Part shown: one piece after another, positions 17,079 through 25,003 of the stretch
Layout: each line of letters begins with the position of its first letter
How positions within the stretch are numbered: the stretch's first letter is position 1
NCBI RefSeq assembly: GCF_900111555.1
Contig: NZ_FOHZ01000005.1
Span: 62,001 to 126,000 of the forward strand
Reading direction: 5' to 3'
Origin: Marinobacter segnicrescens
GTDB lineage: Bacteria > Pseudomonadota > Gammaproteobacteria > Pseudomonadales > Oleiphilaceae
DNA: 64,000 bases
Made by a program: the position numbers and the translations under genes
Notes under the pieces: model-generated
What the model saw: the letters and a program-made list of their open reading frames with translations, nothing else
Database searches by the model: none
Told to the model about the DNA's origin: nothing

Positions 17079-17810
17079 TCAGAAACCGTACAAAAGTGAC
17101 AGGGAGGTTTCGGTGTCGGTGTCTTCCGAGTCCGGCGGCGCGTCGGAAACATGGGTCACCCGGTAAGCGAGCTTCAGGGAAAGATCACCGATCACGCTGG
17201 CCTGAACCGAGGTTTCAGACTCGGTAATCACGTTGTTCTCATCCAGGCCAATCTCCGAGGCGAGCTTCTGACGGAACAGGGCATTGTCGGAAAGGGCGAA
17301 GTCGAACTGTCCCGCCAACCGGGCGATGGCTTCGTCCTCGTCCCGGTTACCGTCATCATCGGGCTCTTCCAGTTTGTTGAACCGGTAACCAACACCCGCC
17401 GACAGGTCCAGGAAAGAGTCGTCACCCAACTCCCAGACCCGGTGACCGTAACCGGTGGTCGCCGAGGAACGGAAGTCATAGCCGGAGAACCGGTCATTCT
17501 CCCAGAAGCCCCGGAGAAACCAGAACTGGTTCTCGGAGAACTTGTAGTCCGTCTCTGCCTCGGCACGGTAACGCTCCGCAGTGGTTTCATCCTCCGCTTC
17601 GGTGTAGGCAGAACGGAACTCCCCGATATTGCGCCAGCTTTCGGTTTCGTGCACCAGGCCCAGCCGGCCCTTCAGGTTGGTCTCTTCCGAGTTACCGGTA
17701 GTCACCAGCAGGCCAAGCTCCGCCTCGCCTTCCCAGTTACTGTCCTGGGCAGTGGCCGCCAGGGGCATGGCGAGGGCGACAAGGGCCGCGGTGCGGGTAA
17801 TGCGAGTCAT
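17079..17810 (-). CDS. DUF481 (YdiY-like) outer-membrane protein
   Basis: A 243-residue protein with a signal peptide ending at about residue 22 (LAATAQDSN). The mature sequence alternates polar and hydrophobic residues in repeated beta strands: ELGLLVTTGNSEETNLKGRLGL, DYKFSENQFWFLRGFWEND and ETSLSLLYGF. It ends in F, as outer-membrane barrels do. This matches DUF481/YdiY. The ATG at 17810 follows a GGAGAA site and gives a normal signal sequence. It begins 25 bp after the trhO stop on the same strand, so the two may be cotranscribed. The family has no agreed function. Confidence 0.88.
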   Translation of the reverse strand: MTRITRTAALVALAMPLAATAQDSNWEGEAELGLLVTTGNSEETNLKGRLGLVHETESWRNIGEFRSAYTEAEDETTAERYRAEAETDYKFSENQFWFLRGFWENDRFSGYDFRSSATTGYGHRVWELGDDSFLDLSAGVGYRFNKLEEPDDDGNRDEDEAIARLAGQFDFALSDNALFRQKLASEIGLDENNVITESETSVQASVIGDLSLKLAYRVTHVSDAPPDSEDTDTETSLSLLYGF

Positions 17811-17835
17811 GGGTTCTCCGTTGTCAGGTTCCGGT

Positions 17836-18855
17836 TCAGGCAGAGGCCTTTTTGCGGCACTGTTCTCCCCGCGCACTGCGGGCAGCCTGGCGGGCGCGTT
17901 CGGCTTTCTTGCGGGCCTTTCGCTCAGCAATAATCCGCGCAGCCTCCCCGCCAACGTGGGCCTCCCCCCGTTCCCGGGCCAGGCGCACCTGGCGCTCTCG
18001 CTCGGCAAACCGGGCCCGTTGCTCTTCCGTCACGGTATCAATGCACTGGGGACAGCTGACACCACGCTCGTATTCCGGGCGCTGTTTATCGTCTTCCGTA
18101 ATGGGGCGACGGCAGGCATGGCACTGGTCGTACTGGCCGCGTTCCAGCTGGTGATTGACGGTCACCCGGTCATCGAACACAAAGCACTCACCGCGCCACA
18201 GGCTGTTCTCTTCGGGCACGGACTCCAGGTAATTCAGGATACCGCCCTTGAGGTGGTAAACCTCCTCGAAGCCCTGTTCCTTAAGGAAGGCGGTGGACTT
18301 CTCGCAGCGAATACCGCCGGTGCAGAACATGGCGACCTTGCGGTGCTTACCCGGGTCCAGGTTTTCCTTCACGTACTGCGGGAATTCCCGGAACGAATCG
18401 GTGGCGGGATTCACAGCCCGCTCGAAGGTGCCAATTTCCACCTCGTACTGGTTGCGGGTGTCAATCAGCAACACATCCGGGTCAGAGATGAGGTCATTCC
18501 ATTCCCGGGGCTCCACATAGGTGCCTACGGTGCGCTTGGGGTCTATTCCCTCAACGCCCATGGTGACGATCTCTTTCTTGAGCTTGACCTTGGTGCGCTT
18601 GAAAGGCTGGATATCGACGAAAGACTCCTTGTAGTCAATACCGCCGAAACGCTCGTCCTGGCCAAGCCATTCCTTGATGGCATCGATGCCCTCACGGCTA
18701 CCGGCAATGGTGCCGTTGATACCCTCACGGGCGAGCAGCAAGGTGCCATGGACATCCTTTGCCAGCATCAGGTCCAGCAACGGCTGGCGTAAATCACGGT
18801 AATCGTTCAGCTCTGCGAACTTGTAAAGTGCGCAGACAACAACAGTCTGGGACAT
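17836..18855 (-). CDS. trhO: tRNA uridine(34) hydroxylase (rhodanese family)
   Basis: A 339-residue homologue of E. coli YceA/TrhO, which hydroxylates U34 of certain tRNAs using molecular oxygen, the first step toward 5-methoxy- or 5-oxyacetyl-uridine. The N-terminal domain (1-95) precedes a rhodanese domain with the active-site loop CTGGIR, C178, at 178-183. The C-terminal basic region has several CxxC-like cysteines (CHACRRP, CPQC), possibly metal-binding, and an Arg/Ala-rich tail. The length and overall order match TrhO. It is the first gene of the pair with the DUF481 gene. Confidence 0.94.
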   Translation of the reverse strand: MSQTVVVCALYKFAELNDYRDLRQPLLDLMLAKDVHGTLLLAREGINGTIAGSREGIDAIKEWLGQDERFGGIDYKESFVDIQPFKRTKVKLKKEIVTMGVEGIDPKRTVGTYVEPREWNDLISDPDVLLIDTRNQYEVEIGTFERAVNPATDSFREFPQYVKENLDPGKHRKVAMFCTGGIRCEKSTAFLKEQGFEEVYHLKGGILNYLESVPEENSLWRGECFVFDDRVTVNHQLERGQYDQCHACRRPITEDDKQRPEYERGVSCPQCIDTVTEEQRARFAERERQVRLARERGEAHVGGEAARIIAERKARKKAERARQAARSARGEQCRKKASA

Positions 18856-18992
18856 GGTGACTCCTGCGGGCCGGATCGTAAATCCGGAGCATGGTGGTTC
18901 AGCACGATGCCGACAAAGGCCGGCATCGTTATTGGCGGGCGAATTTTAACCAAACCGGGAAATGAAAACCAATCCGGTCGGGGTGGCGGGCA

Positions 18993-19715
18993 TTACTGTT
19001 CGTTCAGTTCCCGCTCAACGACGGCGGACAACTGCTCCCAGCCCGGGCGGTTCAGGGGAATATTGTTCACCAGTACCGTTGGTGTACTGGCGACCTGTAG
19101 CTGCCTGGCCACCTGGCGGCTTTCCTCGACAGCTTCCCGGTGCAACTCTGACTCCATGCAACGGTTGAAGCGGCGGGTATCCAGGCCAAGGTCGTCCGCG
19201 TAGTCAGAGAACTGCCCGGAGGCGTCTGACAGGGACTCCCAGTTCGACTGTTCTTCAAACAGTCGGTCATGCATGGCCCAGTAGCCGTCCTGGTCACCGG
19301 CACAGCGCGCCGCCATGGCTGCGGCCATGGCGTGGGTATGCTGCGGCAGGGGCAGGTCGAAAAAGACAAAGCGCACCTCGCCAGAGTCTACATATTCTTC
19401 CTTGAGGCGCTGACCGGCGTTCGCAAAGCGGGCGCAGGCGGGACACTGATAGTCCGCGAACTCCCGCACCACCACTTCAGCATCGTCGGATCCGACAGAT
19501 ACGCCATAGCGGTCGAGTTGGGACGGAAAGGCCGGGGTGTCTTCAGCCACATCGGGCAATTCCCCCGGCCCGGTCAGTGATGGCTGGGTAAGGTAATAAA
19601 GTACCGCCACGACAGCCACGGCAATAATCACCAGCCCGGTAAACACCAGGCCCATGCGGGAGCGTTTGCGAGGTGAGGGGCTCCCCGTTTGCTGACGACG
19701 CTTGGCTTCACCCAT
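18993..19715 (-). CDS. DsbA-family thiol oxidoreductase with N-terminal membrane anchor
   Basis: A 240-residue protein with a short positive N-terminus (MGEAKRRQQ), one membrane helix at about 22-44 and a periplasmic thioredoxin-fold domain. The redox motif is C91-P-A-C94 (YQCPACARF), and the conserved cis-proline loop is VASTPTVLVNN near the C-terminus. This fits the DsbA-like or 'thioredoxin_4' class of anchored disulphide oxidoreductases. The MGEAKRR start seen in many such proteins supports initiation at 19715. No dsbB partner is adjacent. An inverted repeat (18904-18912 with 18921-18929) lies downstream. Confidence 0.87.
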   Translation of the reverse strand: MGEAKRRQQTGSPSPRKRSRMGLVFTGLVIIAVAVVAVLYYLTQPSLTGPGELPDVAEDTPAFPSQLDRYGVSVGSDDAEVVVREFADYQCPACARFANAGQRLKEEYVDSGEVRFVFFDLPLPQHTHAMAAAMAARCAGDQDGYWAMHDRLFEEQSNWESLSDASGQFSDYADDLGLDTRRFNRCMESELHREAVEESRQVARQLQVASTPTVLVNNIPLNRPGWEQLSAVVERELNEQ

Positions 19716-19819
19716 GGATGGTCCCCGTAAATGTATGGACGGTAGTTTCAGGGTCGTTATTGTGGGGCGTTTGTCACGGCAGGACAACTACCCCGGAAAT
19801 TCCCGCACACCCCGATACA

Positions 19820-21308
19820 TCAATCGTCTTCTTCCAGTTCGATCTCTTCGGCAATATAGCCGCCACTGCCATCACCGGAATAGTCGATCTCGACACGGTC
19901 ATTTTCACTCAGGTCAGCAAATTCCACATCATCAAACTCGGTGTCCGCATCAATTCGGAGCACGACCCCGAGAATGGTCAGACTTTCCGAACCGGGGTCC
20001 TTGTTGAGGGCGTCAATGCGCCCCTCCAGCTCATAACCGGAGTCATCCACCTCACCTTCACACTCAATTTCCAGAGCTTCCAGGTACCCCTCATCGGAAC
20101 GCTGGATGCCTGCCACTTCAAGCTCAACCCGGCCCACCAGGTCCGGGCCGATAACCTCAGGGCAGCCCTCATCATCGTCGTCATCGTCCTCACGGATTGT
20201 GAACGGCGTCTGGCGAATTTCCACACCGCCAACCGTCAGGACATCGCCATCAACGCCATCGAGCAGTCCTTCAACTCCCGCATCAGCGTCACGGTACTCA
20301 ATTTCTTCGGCCTGCAGGGTCAGTACACCGTTGTCGTTAACGTAACGCCCCTCTACCTGTAACAGAACGCCGGGCAGGATGTCGGATGGTGCCAGGTCAT
20401 CGACTTCGGTATTGGCATCAGTAGTGACCCGAATACCATTCAGCGAGAAACGGCCATTGGCGAATTCGCCTGCGAACAGTTCGGTTACCACGCCCGCGAC
20501 CTGCACATCCTCATCAAGGGATTCATCCAGGAATGCCGTCGGGCCATTACAGATATTGCTGACGATAAACGCTGCGCCGCCGGAGTATTCGCCTTCGGCG
20601 TCCACCGGCGTACCGTCAGCGAGCGCCAGTTCGTCACATACAGCCCCTGAGGGAATCTGCAACTCCAGGCCATCGACAAAGTAGCGCTCGTTGCCTTCTT
20701 CACCGGTGACGGAAAGGTAGCCCTCGATTTCCTGGGCGTGATCGCCGGGAGACACCGGCCCCACATAGCTTGCCCGGAAACTGCCGTCAGCCTGCAGCCA
20801 GCCACTGACTCTCAGCTCCTGGCCGACGACGATCGTGGCCAGGTCCGCCAGCGTACTCTGTGTCAGACGGTCAAGGATGACTTCAAAGCCCATGACCTCG
20901 ATACGCCCTTCACGTATGACATCGTCCCAGGGCTGAGTCACAGAGGTCACCGGCCCACGGAGAGTATCGTCATACCGAACCAGTTCGGCCTGGCCCTCGC
21001 CATCGTCCTGCCATTCGCCACGAATCTGCAGGATCATTCCTTTTTCAAGGTCTGCTTCCACCGGAACACCGGGTTCACCGTCAAAGTCATCAATGCCCAG
21101 GTTCTCGGTGATAAACCGGATGCCATTGACAAACACACTGCCAAAACCGGACACCGGCCCGACGCTGGACCCGGTACCGCGGATACCGCCATCAGCAATG
21201 TCCCCCCCCAACAGAAGAACCCCCGCCAGCCCCACCGCAGGCCACCAGCGATAACGTTGCTGATAGCAATGAGATGGCAGCAATGCGACTACCTGGACGA
21301 ACTTTCAT
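19820..21308 (-). CDS. DUF5666 lipoprotein B, split by a frameshift at a G8 tract
   Basis: Second DUF5666 lipoprotein of the cluster. The start at 21308 (AAGGA site) encodes a good lipoprotein signal, MKVRPGSRIA..LSLVAC with the lipid cysteine at residue 24, but this frame stops after 38 codons. The rest, 21200-19820, is open in another frame and begins DIADGGIRGTGSSVGPVSGFGSVFVNG, the same join seen in paralogue A. The two parts meet at a run of eight G (21202-21209). Removing one G would give a 495-residue protein, against 497 for paralogue A. The mature part carries repeated acidic DUF5666 modules. It is either phase-variable, a recent frameshift mutation or a base-calling error. It is the last gene of a four-gene operon. 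Confidence 0.8.
21202..21209 (-). repeat. Homopolymeric G8 tract (possible phase-variation switch)
   Basis: Eight consecutive C on the plus strand (G on the coding strand) lie exactly where the lipoprotein signal frame and the DUF5666 frame part. A tract of seven would join them. G tracts of this kind are known slippage sites in bacterial contingency genes. Confidence 0.7.
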
Positions 21309-21344
21309 GGACTTATCCTTCTTGTTTCTCTTGTCTCTGGCTAT

Positions 21345-21752
21345 TTATTTCTCAGGGTCAACATCGGTGTAACGACGAAACAGCATGCCCTGGGCGGCCC
21401 GTTCAGAACGGGCGCGTTCAATGGAGCCGGCGCTGGCGGGGCAATAGGCGCTACGCCGAAGCATCACCCGGCCGGTGTGAACCTTCTCCACCAGACCCAG
21501 CTTGGTGAGTTCGGACAGGACATCGTCAACATCCAGCTGAACGTCTACACCATGCACCAACTCTTCGAACTTCGGACCATCATCGCCGCTGATGAGCAGC
21601 ATGGAGGGCTCACCGCCCGCATCAAGGAAGCGATCGTCGCGAAGCCAGGTTGCAATAACGTTACAGGCGCTCCGTGAAACCAGCGCCTGTACCAGGCCGG
21701 TAATCTGCCAGCGGGTTGATACCTCACGCCCCAGTGCCGAAACCATGTTCAT
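21345..21752 (-). CDS. Short DUF6502 paralogue B, lacking the N-terminal HTH part
   Basis: A 135-residue protein related to the C-terminal half of its neighbour. VIATWLRDDRFLDAGGEP aligns with VVAGWVHDPRFQDAVGHP, and MLRRSAYCPAS with ELRKRAYVPAG. The helix-turn-helix-like N-terminus of the larger protein is missing. Its ATG overlaps the stop of the larger gene (ATGA), so translation is coupled and this is unlikely to be mere debris. It could be a partner or modulator of the full-length protein. It ends 36 bp before the DUF5666 B start. Confidence 0.75.
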   Translation of the reverse strand: MNMVSALGREVSTRWQITGLVQALVSRSACNVIATWLRDDRFLDAGGEPSMLLISGDDGPKFEELVHGVDVQLDVDDVLSELTKLGLVEKVHTGRVMLRRSAYCPASAGSIERARSERAAQGMLFRRYTDVDPEK

Positions 21753-22612
21753 TCCGTTATCCCCTCGTCCGGACCGCCCTGAATCGGATCTTCAAAGTAG
21801 AAGACACTGATGCCTGTACGGACGGCTCTAGCGGCGTTTTTTTCCCCGTTTCGGCTGACATCCTGGTCCCTTGGTCCCAACCAGCCGTCCAGTTGCTCCA
21901 GCAACTGCTGGGACTGACGACCCGCCAGTGTCCGCCACTCCTGAATGACCTCCGCCGGGATATTGTCGTAGGTCAGTGTTCGCTGAAACAGGGGCTGCCG
22001 ACCCTGGCGGGCGCTCACCAGGTTGTAATCAATGGTGGCAACAAGGTCAGATACGTCCTCGCCAAAGATATGGAGCATCTCACTATCATCACCGGCTGGC
22101 ACATAGGCCCGCTTGCGGAGTTCAACCATTCCGCCCTCCTCCGCCTTCCAGGCCACAACACCGACCCGCAGAAGTTCGTCCAGTACGGCCCTGGGAGTCA
22201 TGTCACCACTGTAAAGGCGAACCAGCTCGGCGAAGCCGGCGCTACCATCCAGGGTGAGCACTGCAGGGTGGCCAACCGCATCCTGGAAACGGGGGTCATG
22301 CACCCAGCCCGCAACCACCCGGGATGCCCGGTTTCCCTGGCGATTCTGACGGGGCTCGAGGGGCTGGCCAGAGAGAATCTCACGCTGACGCTTGACCTCC
22401 TTGCGCGTAAGACCGGTAAGCACAGCCGCCCGCGAATCAGTCATCTTCCGGCCTCGCTCCGGAAAATCCTTCAGTGCGGTCTCGATATAGGCTCTCCGCG
22501 CGAGCTCGGCAAAGTCACCGAAAGGCACCCCATTGCGGAGCAGCAGACGGACCAGGGGCCGGAGGATTCGATAGAGGGCGCTGTGAAGTGGCCCGGGAGT
22601 ATGATCTGACAT
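21749..22612 (-). CDS. DUF6502 protein A, predicted DNA-binding
   Basis: A 287-residue cytosolic protein of DUF6502 type. The N-terminal part has FGDFAELARRAYIETAL and MTDSRAAVLTGLTRKEVKRQREI (about 57-79), which reads as a helix-turn-helix. The central part (about 98-172) is the module repeated in the short paralogue. The C-terminal region is helical and polar. An 18-bp palindrome, TTGGGATTGTATTCCCAG, ends 4 bp before the ATG (22616-22633), the position of an autoregulatory operator. Two further copies lie before the DUF5666 A gene. DNA binding is inferred from the HTH-like segment and these sites; I know of no characterised function for the family. Confidence 0.78.
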   Translation of the reverse strand: MSDHTPGPLHSALYRILRPLVRLLLRNGVPFGDFAELARRAYIETALKDFPERGRKMTDSRAAVLTGLTRKEVKRQREILSGQPLEPRQNRQGNRASRVVAGWVHDPRFQDAVGHPAVLTLDGSAGFAELVRLYSGDMTPRAVLDELLRVGVVAWKAEEGGMVELRKRAYVPAGDDSEMLHIFGEDVSDLVATIDYNLVSARQGRQPLFQRTLTYDNIPAEVIQEWRTLAGRQSQQLLEQLDGWLGPRDQDVSRNGEKNAARAVRTGISVFYFEDPIQGGPDEGITE

Positions 22613-22615
22613 GGC

Positions 22616-22633
22616 TTGGGATTGTATTCCCAG
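22616..22633. promoter_or_regulatory. Operator copy 3, TTGGGA-N6-TCCCAG
   Basis: TTGGGATTGTATTCCCAG lies just before the DUF6502 A start codon. Eleven of the twelve arm bases match the two copies at 24256-24299. Its place over the ribosome-binding region suggests repression of the DUF6502 gene by its own product or by another local regulator. Confidence 0.65.
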
Positions 22634-22652
22634 ATAAGGGGGTAGTACCAGC

Positions 22653-22674
22653 GAGGGGCCGTGAAAGGCCCCTC
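22653..22674. terminator. Hairpin between DUF5666 A and DUF6502 A
   Basis: Perfect eight-pair stem GAGGGGCC / GGCCCCTC with a six-base loop. No T-run follows on the minus strand, so it may be an attenuator or an mRNA-stabilising hairpin rather than a full terminator. It would lower transcription from the lipoprotein gene into DUF6502. Confidence 0.45.
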
Positions 22675-22689
22675 AATTATCCAATGCCA

Positions 22690-24183
22690 TCAATCATCAC
22701 TGTCATCGTCGTCGTCTTCGAGCTCGATGGCAGTGATTACGTAACTGCCCGGCGAGCCGTTAAACTCAATCTCGACCCGGCTTCCGGCAGAAATGCCGCT
22801 GAAACTGACGTCGCCCCGATTCAGGGTCAGGCCCATGATACTGAGCGTATCACTGGTGGTCTCATCCACCCGGCCCTCCACTTCGAAGTCATCGTCATCG
22901 TCGTCTTCACGCTCGATCTTGAAGGCTTCCAGGTAGCTGCCGGAACTGTCAGAGCGCTGGCGCCCCTCGATTTCCACATACTGGCCCTGCGCCAGCGACT
23001 CCAGGTCCTGTGTGCGGCTGCGGGCATCGTCATCATCATCGTCCTCAATGAGGGTGTTGATGGAAATGGCCACCGTCACACCGGATACCTGCATACGGTT
23101 CTCCGCAAGGTTGACCGAGTCGATCACGCCTTCCAGCTCCGCGTCGCCGTCCTGGGGCTCAATCTCCTCCGCGTAAAGCAGGCCGCCGCGATACTCACCC
23201 TCGACCTTCACGAACAGGCCATCGGACAACTGGTCCTCGCGCAGCCCGTCATCAAACTCGGTATCGCTGTCCACCTGGACAGTCACGCCGTTGAGAATAA
23301 ACCGGCGGGCGCTGGTGTCGTAATCACCGGCAATGGCACCGGAGATCTCCACATCATCGTCGTCATCGAACCAATCGTCTTCGCCTTCAATCTCCCGGGC
23401 CATAAGTACGCCGTTATCAAGGTAGCCCTCAACTTCCACCACCAGGCCATCACGAAGGTCTTCGGCGCTATCGAGGTCGTCATCGAACTCGGCCAGGCCA
23501 TAGTTCACCACCAGACCGTTGATGGTAAACGTCTGGGCGTCCCGGTCCAGGTCCGCAATCAGCCCCTCGATTTCTGTCTCACGATCGTCATCGTCTATAA
23601 ACCGCTCCGCCACCGGCCGAATGCCGACAAAGCTTGCCAGGAAGCTGCCATCCCCCTGACGCCAGGCACTCACCCGCACCCGGTAGCTGCCAGGCGCACC
23701 GGCCACGGTCGCCAGATCATCGCCAGCCTTGATCACGGTGCGCCCATCCAGCAGGACGGTCTGACCAGCCACCGTCAGCGAGCCGGTGTTCTCGACCTCA
23801 TCCCAGCTGAACGCGGTCAGGGCACCACGAAGGGTGTCGTCGTATTCCACACTGCGGGCCCGGCCTTCATTACGGTCGTCATCCCAGTCGGCCTTCACCT
23901 GCAGGATCATGCCCTTTTCCAGCTCGGCTTCACGGCTGAGCCCGTCATCACTGGTGATGCTGCCGCCAAGGTCATCGGTATTGAAGTAGGTGCCGTTGAC
24001 GTAGACGCTGCCAAAGCCGGAAACCGGCCCCACGCTGGTGCCGCTGGCAGTGGCACTGGTTTCGCTGGTGGTATCGCCGGAGTCGGAACTGGAGCTACCA
24101 CCTCCTCCACAGGCCACCAGGGAGCCGGCGACGGTTCCGATCAGCAGGGCTTTTACTGCGACTGTCAGTTTGTTGCGTTTCAT
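22690..24183 (-). CDS. DUF5666 lipoprotein A
   Basis: A 497-residue predicted lipoprotein. Starting at 24183, which has a GGAGAG site, the signal MKRNKLTVAV..GSLVAC places the lipid cysteine at residue 25, followed by GGGGSSSSDSGD, a serine-glycine linker. Residues from about 50 begin SGTSVGPVSGFGSVYVNGTYF. Repeated beta-rich modules of about 60-70 residues follow, each with a VEGxI or VEGEY-like strand and acidic runs (DDDDDD). This matches DUF5666. The very acidic surface might bind cations, but that is inference. It is the first gene of the operon that continues into DUF6502 A, DUF6502 B and DUF5666 B. Two palindromic operators lie 73-116 bp before its start. Confidence 0.82.
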   Translation of the reverse strand: MKRNKLTVAVKALLIGTVAGSLVACGGGGSSSSDSGDTTSETSATASGTSVGPVSGFGSVYVNGTYFNTDDLGGSITSDDGLSREAELEKGMILQVKADWDDDRNEGRARSVEYDDTLRGALTAFSWDEVENTGSLTVAGQTVLLDGRTVIKAGDDLATVAGAPGSYRVRVSAWRQGDGSFLASFVGIRPVAERFIDDDDRETEIEGLIADLDRDAQTFTINGLVVNYGLAEFDDDLDSAEDLRDGLVVEVEGYLDNGVLMAREIEGEDDWFDDDDDVEISGAIAGDYDTSARRFILNGVTVQVDSDTEFDDGLREDQLSDGLFVKVEGEYRGGLLYAEEIEPQDGDAELEGVIDSVNLAENRMQVSGVTVAISINTLIEDDDDDDARSRTQDLESLAQGQYVEIEGRQRSDSSGSYLEAFKIEREDDDDDDFEVEGRVDETTSDTLSIMGLTLNRGDVSFSGISAGSRVEIEFNGSPGSYVITAIELEDDDDDSDD

Positions 24184-24255
24184 TGCTCTCTCCATTGCGT
24201 GCTTGACCGTTCTCATCGGTCTGGACTGTCCGGTGCGGTGACGCTTGCTCCGTTT

Positions 24256-24273
24256 TTGGGACTTTTTTCCCAA
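24256..24273. promoter_or_regulatory. Operator copy 1, TTGGGA-N6-TCCCAA
   Basis: TTGGGACTTTTTTCCCAA, a perfect six-base inverted repeat with a six-base spacer, in the AT-rich gap between DUF5666 A and the divergent DUF6435 gene. It is 26 bp from copy 2, about 2.5 helical turns. Confidence 0.7.
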
Positions 24274-24281
24274 TTAATATT

Positions 24282-24299
24282 TTGGGATTTTAATCCCAA
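24282..24299. promoter_or_regulatory. Operator copy 2, TTGGGA-N6-TCCCAA
   Basis: TTGGGATTTTAATCCCAA, with arms identical to copy 1; the inner bases are also symmetric, giving an eight-base inverted repeat around TT. Together the two sites could bind a dimer pair and control both divergent genes. Confidence 0.72.
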
Positions 24300-24396
24300 T
24301 TAATGAAAAGTCCAGTAGGCAACGGTGAAGTTTTTGTGAACCTCACGGGCCAGGCCACGTAAAAACCTGAACACACGGCAAAAATGGAACGGAAAA

Positions 24397-24573
24397 ATGT
24401 TGGGATTTCTGAAGGGCGATCCAAAGAAAAAACTGCAGAAAACCTATAACGACAAGCTCGAAAAGGCACTGCACGCACAACGAAACGGGGATTTGCGGAC
24501 GCACTCGAACCTGATGGAAGAGGCCGAAGCCCTCTATGCCCAGATCCAGGCGCTGGAAAAGAAGCAGGGGTGA
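24397..24573 (+). CDS. Small DUF6435 family protein
   Basis: A 58-residue basic, helical protein (starts MLGFLKGDPKKKLQKTYNDK). It resembles the DUF6435 family found in marine gammaproteobacteria, in which MFGFLKxDPxKKL and an AQRNGDI-like middle segment are conserved; here AQRNGDLRTHSNLMEEAEAL. No membrane segment. The start has a GGA six bases upstream; another ATG at 24384 lies in a different frame and soon meets a stop. It is divergent from DUF5666 A, with the operator pair between them. The function is unknown. Confidence 0.8.
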   Translation: MLGFLKGDPKKKLQKTYNDKLEKALHAQRNGDLRTHSNLMEEAEALYAQIQALEKKQG

Positions 24574-24649
24574 TTCAACAGTCAGGGAGGCGCTGCCAGG
24601 AGGCAAGGGGCAACCGCCCGGTCGCCCCTGCCATTTAGCGGAGGTGATG

Positions 24650-24991
24650 TCAGTCGGCGATAAAATGCGCCAGCAGGCGGTTCAGCCGATCCACTTCCCT
24701 GCGCATGTCGCGGACTTCGTCCAGCAGGTCAAGGGACATGGCCAGGCCCGGCAGGTTGATTTTCAGGTCCCGCTGCAGGCGCTGGGCTTTGCGTAACCGT
24801 GCCAGTGCCTGCAGGTCAAAGGCCCAGTCGCCCGTGTCCGGTGTGTCGTTCACGGGTGAAATGACCCCGTAGCTCACCAGCTTGATCACAAATTCCGCGT
24901 GGCATTCCCCGCGCTCACAGATCTCCCGCAGAGTGAAGGTGCCTGCCGGGTCATCCAGCTCTACGGTGATGATGGTATCCCTGGTTGTCAT
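24650..24991 (-). CDS. cbpM: Chaperone modulator CbpM
   Basis: A 113-residue protein matching CbpM, which binds the J-domain of CbpA and blocks its cochaperone and DNA-binding activity. The N-terminal part is MerR-like (TLREICERGECHAEFVIKLVSYGVISP), followed by a long helix (LARLRKAQRLQRDLKINLPGLAMSLDLLDEVRDMRREVDRL). It lies 12 bp after cbpA, the usual order for this pair, so both are likely made from one transcript. Confidence 0.92.
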   Translation of the reverse strand: MTTRDTIITVELDDPAGTFTLREICERGECHAEFVIKLVSYGVISPVNDTPDTGDWAFDLQALARLRKAQRLQRDLKINLPGLAMSLDLLDEVRDMRREVDRLNRLLAHFIAD

Positions 24992-25003
24992 CCTGTCCCC
25001 CTC

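Noticed and set aside
18904..18929. Terminator after the DsbA-like gene
   Set aside because: ACGATGCCG/CGGCATCGT forms a hairpin, but no T-run follows on the minus strand; I mention it only in the gene entry.
22474..24303. 609-codon plus-strand open frame opposite DUF5666 A and the start of DUF6502 A
   Set aside because: It arises because acidic GAT/GAC codons read as ATC/GTC on the other strand, giving a hydrophobic pseudo-protein. The minus strand has signal peptides, ribosome-binding sites and family motifs.
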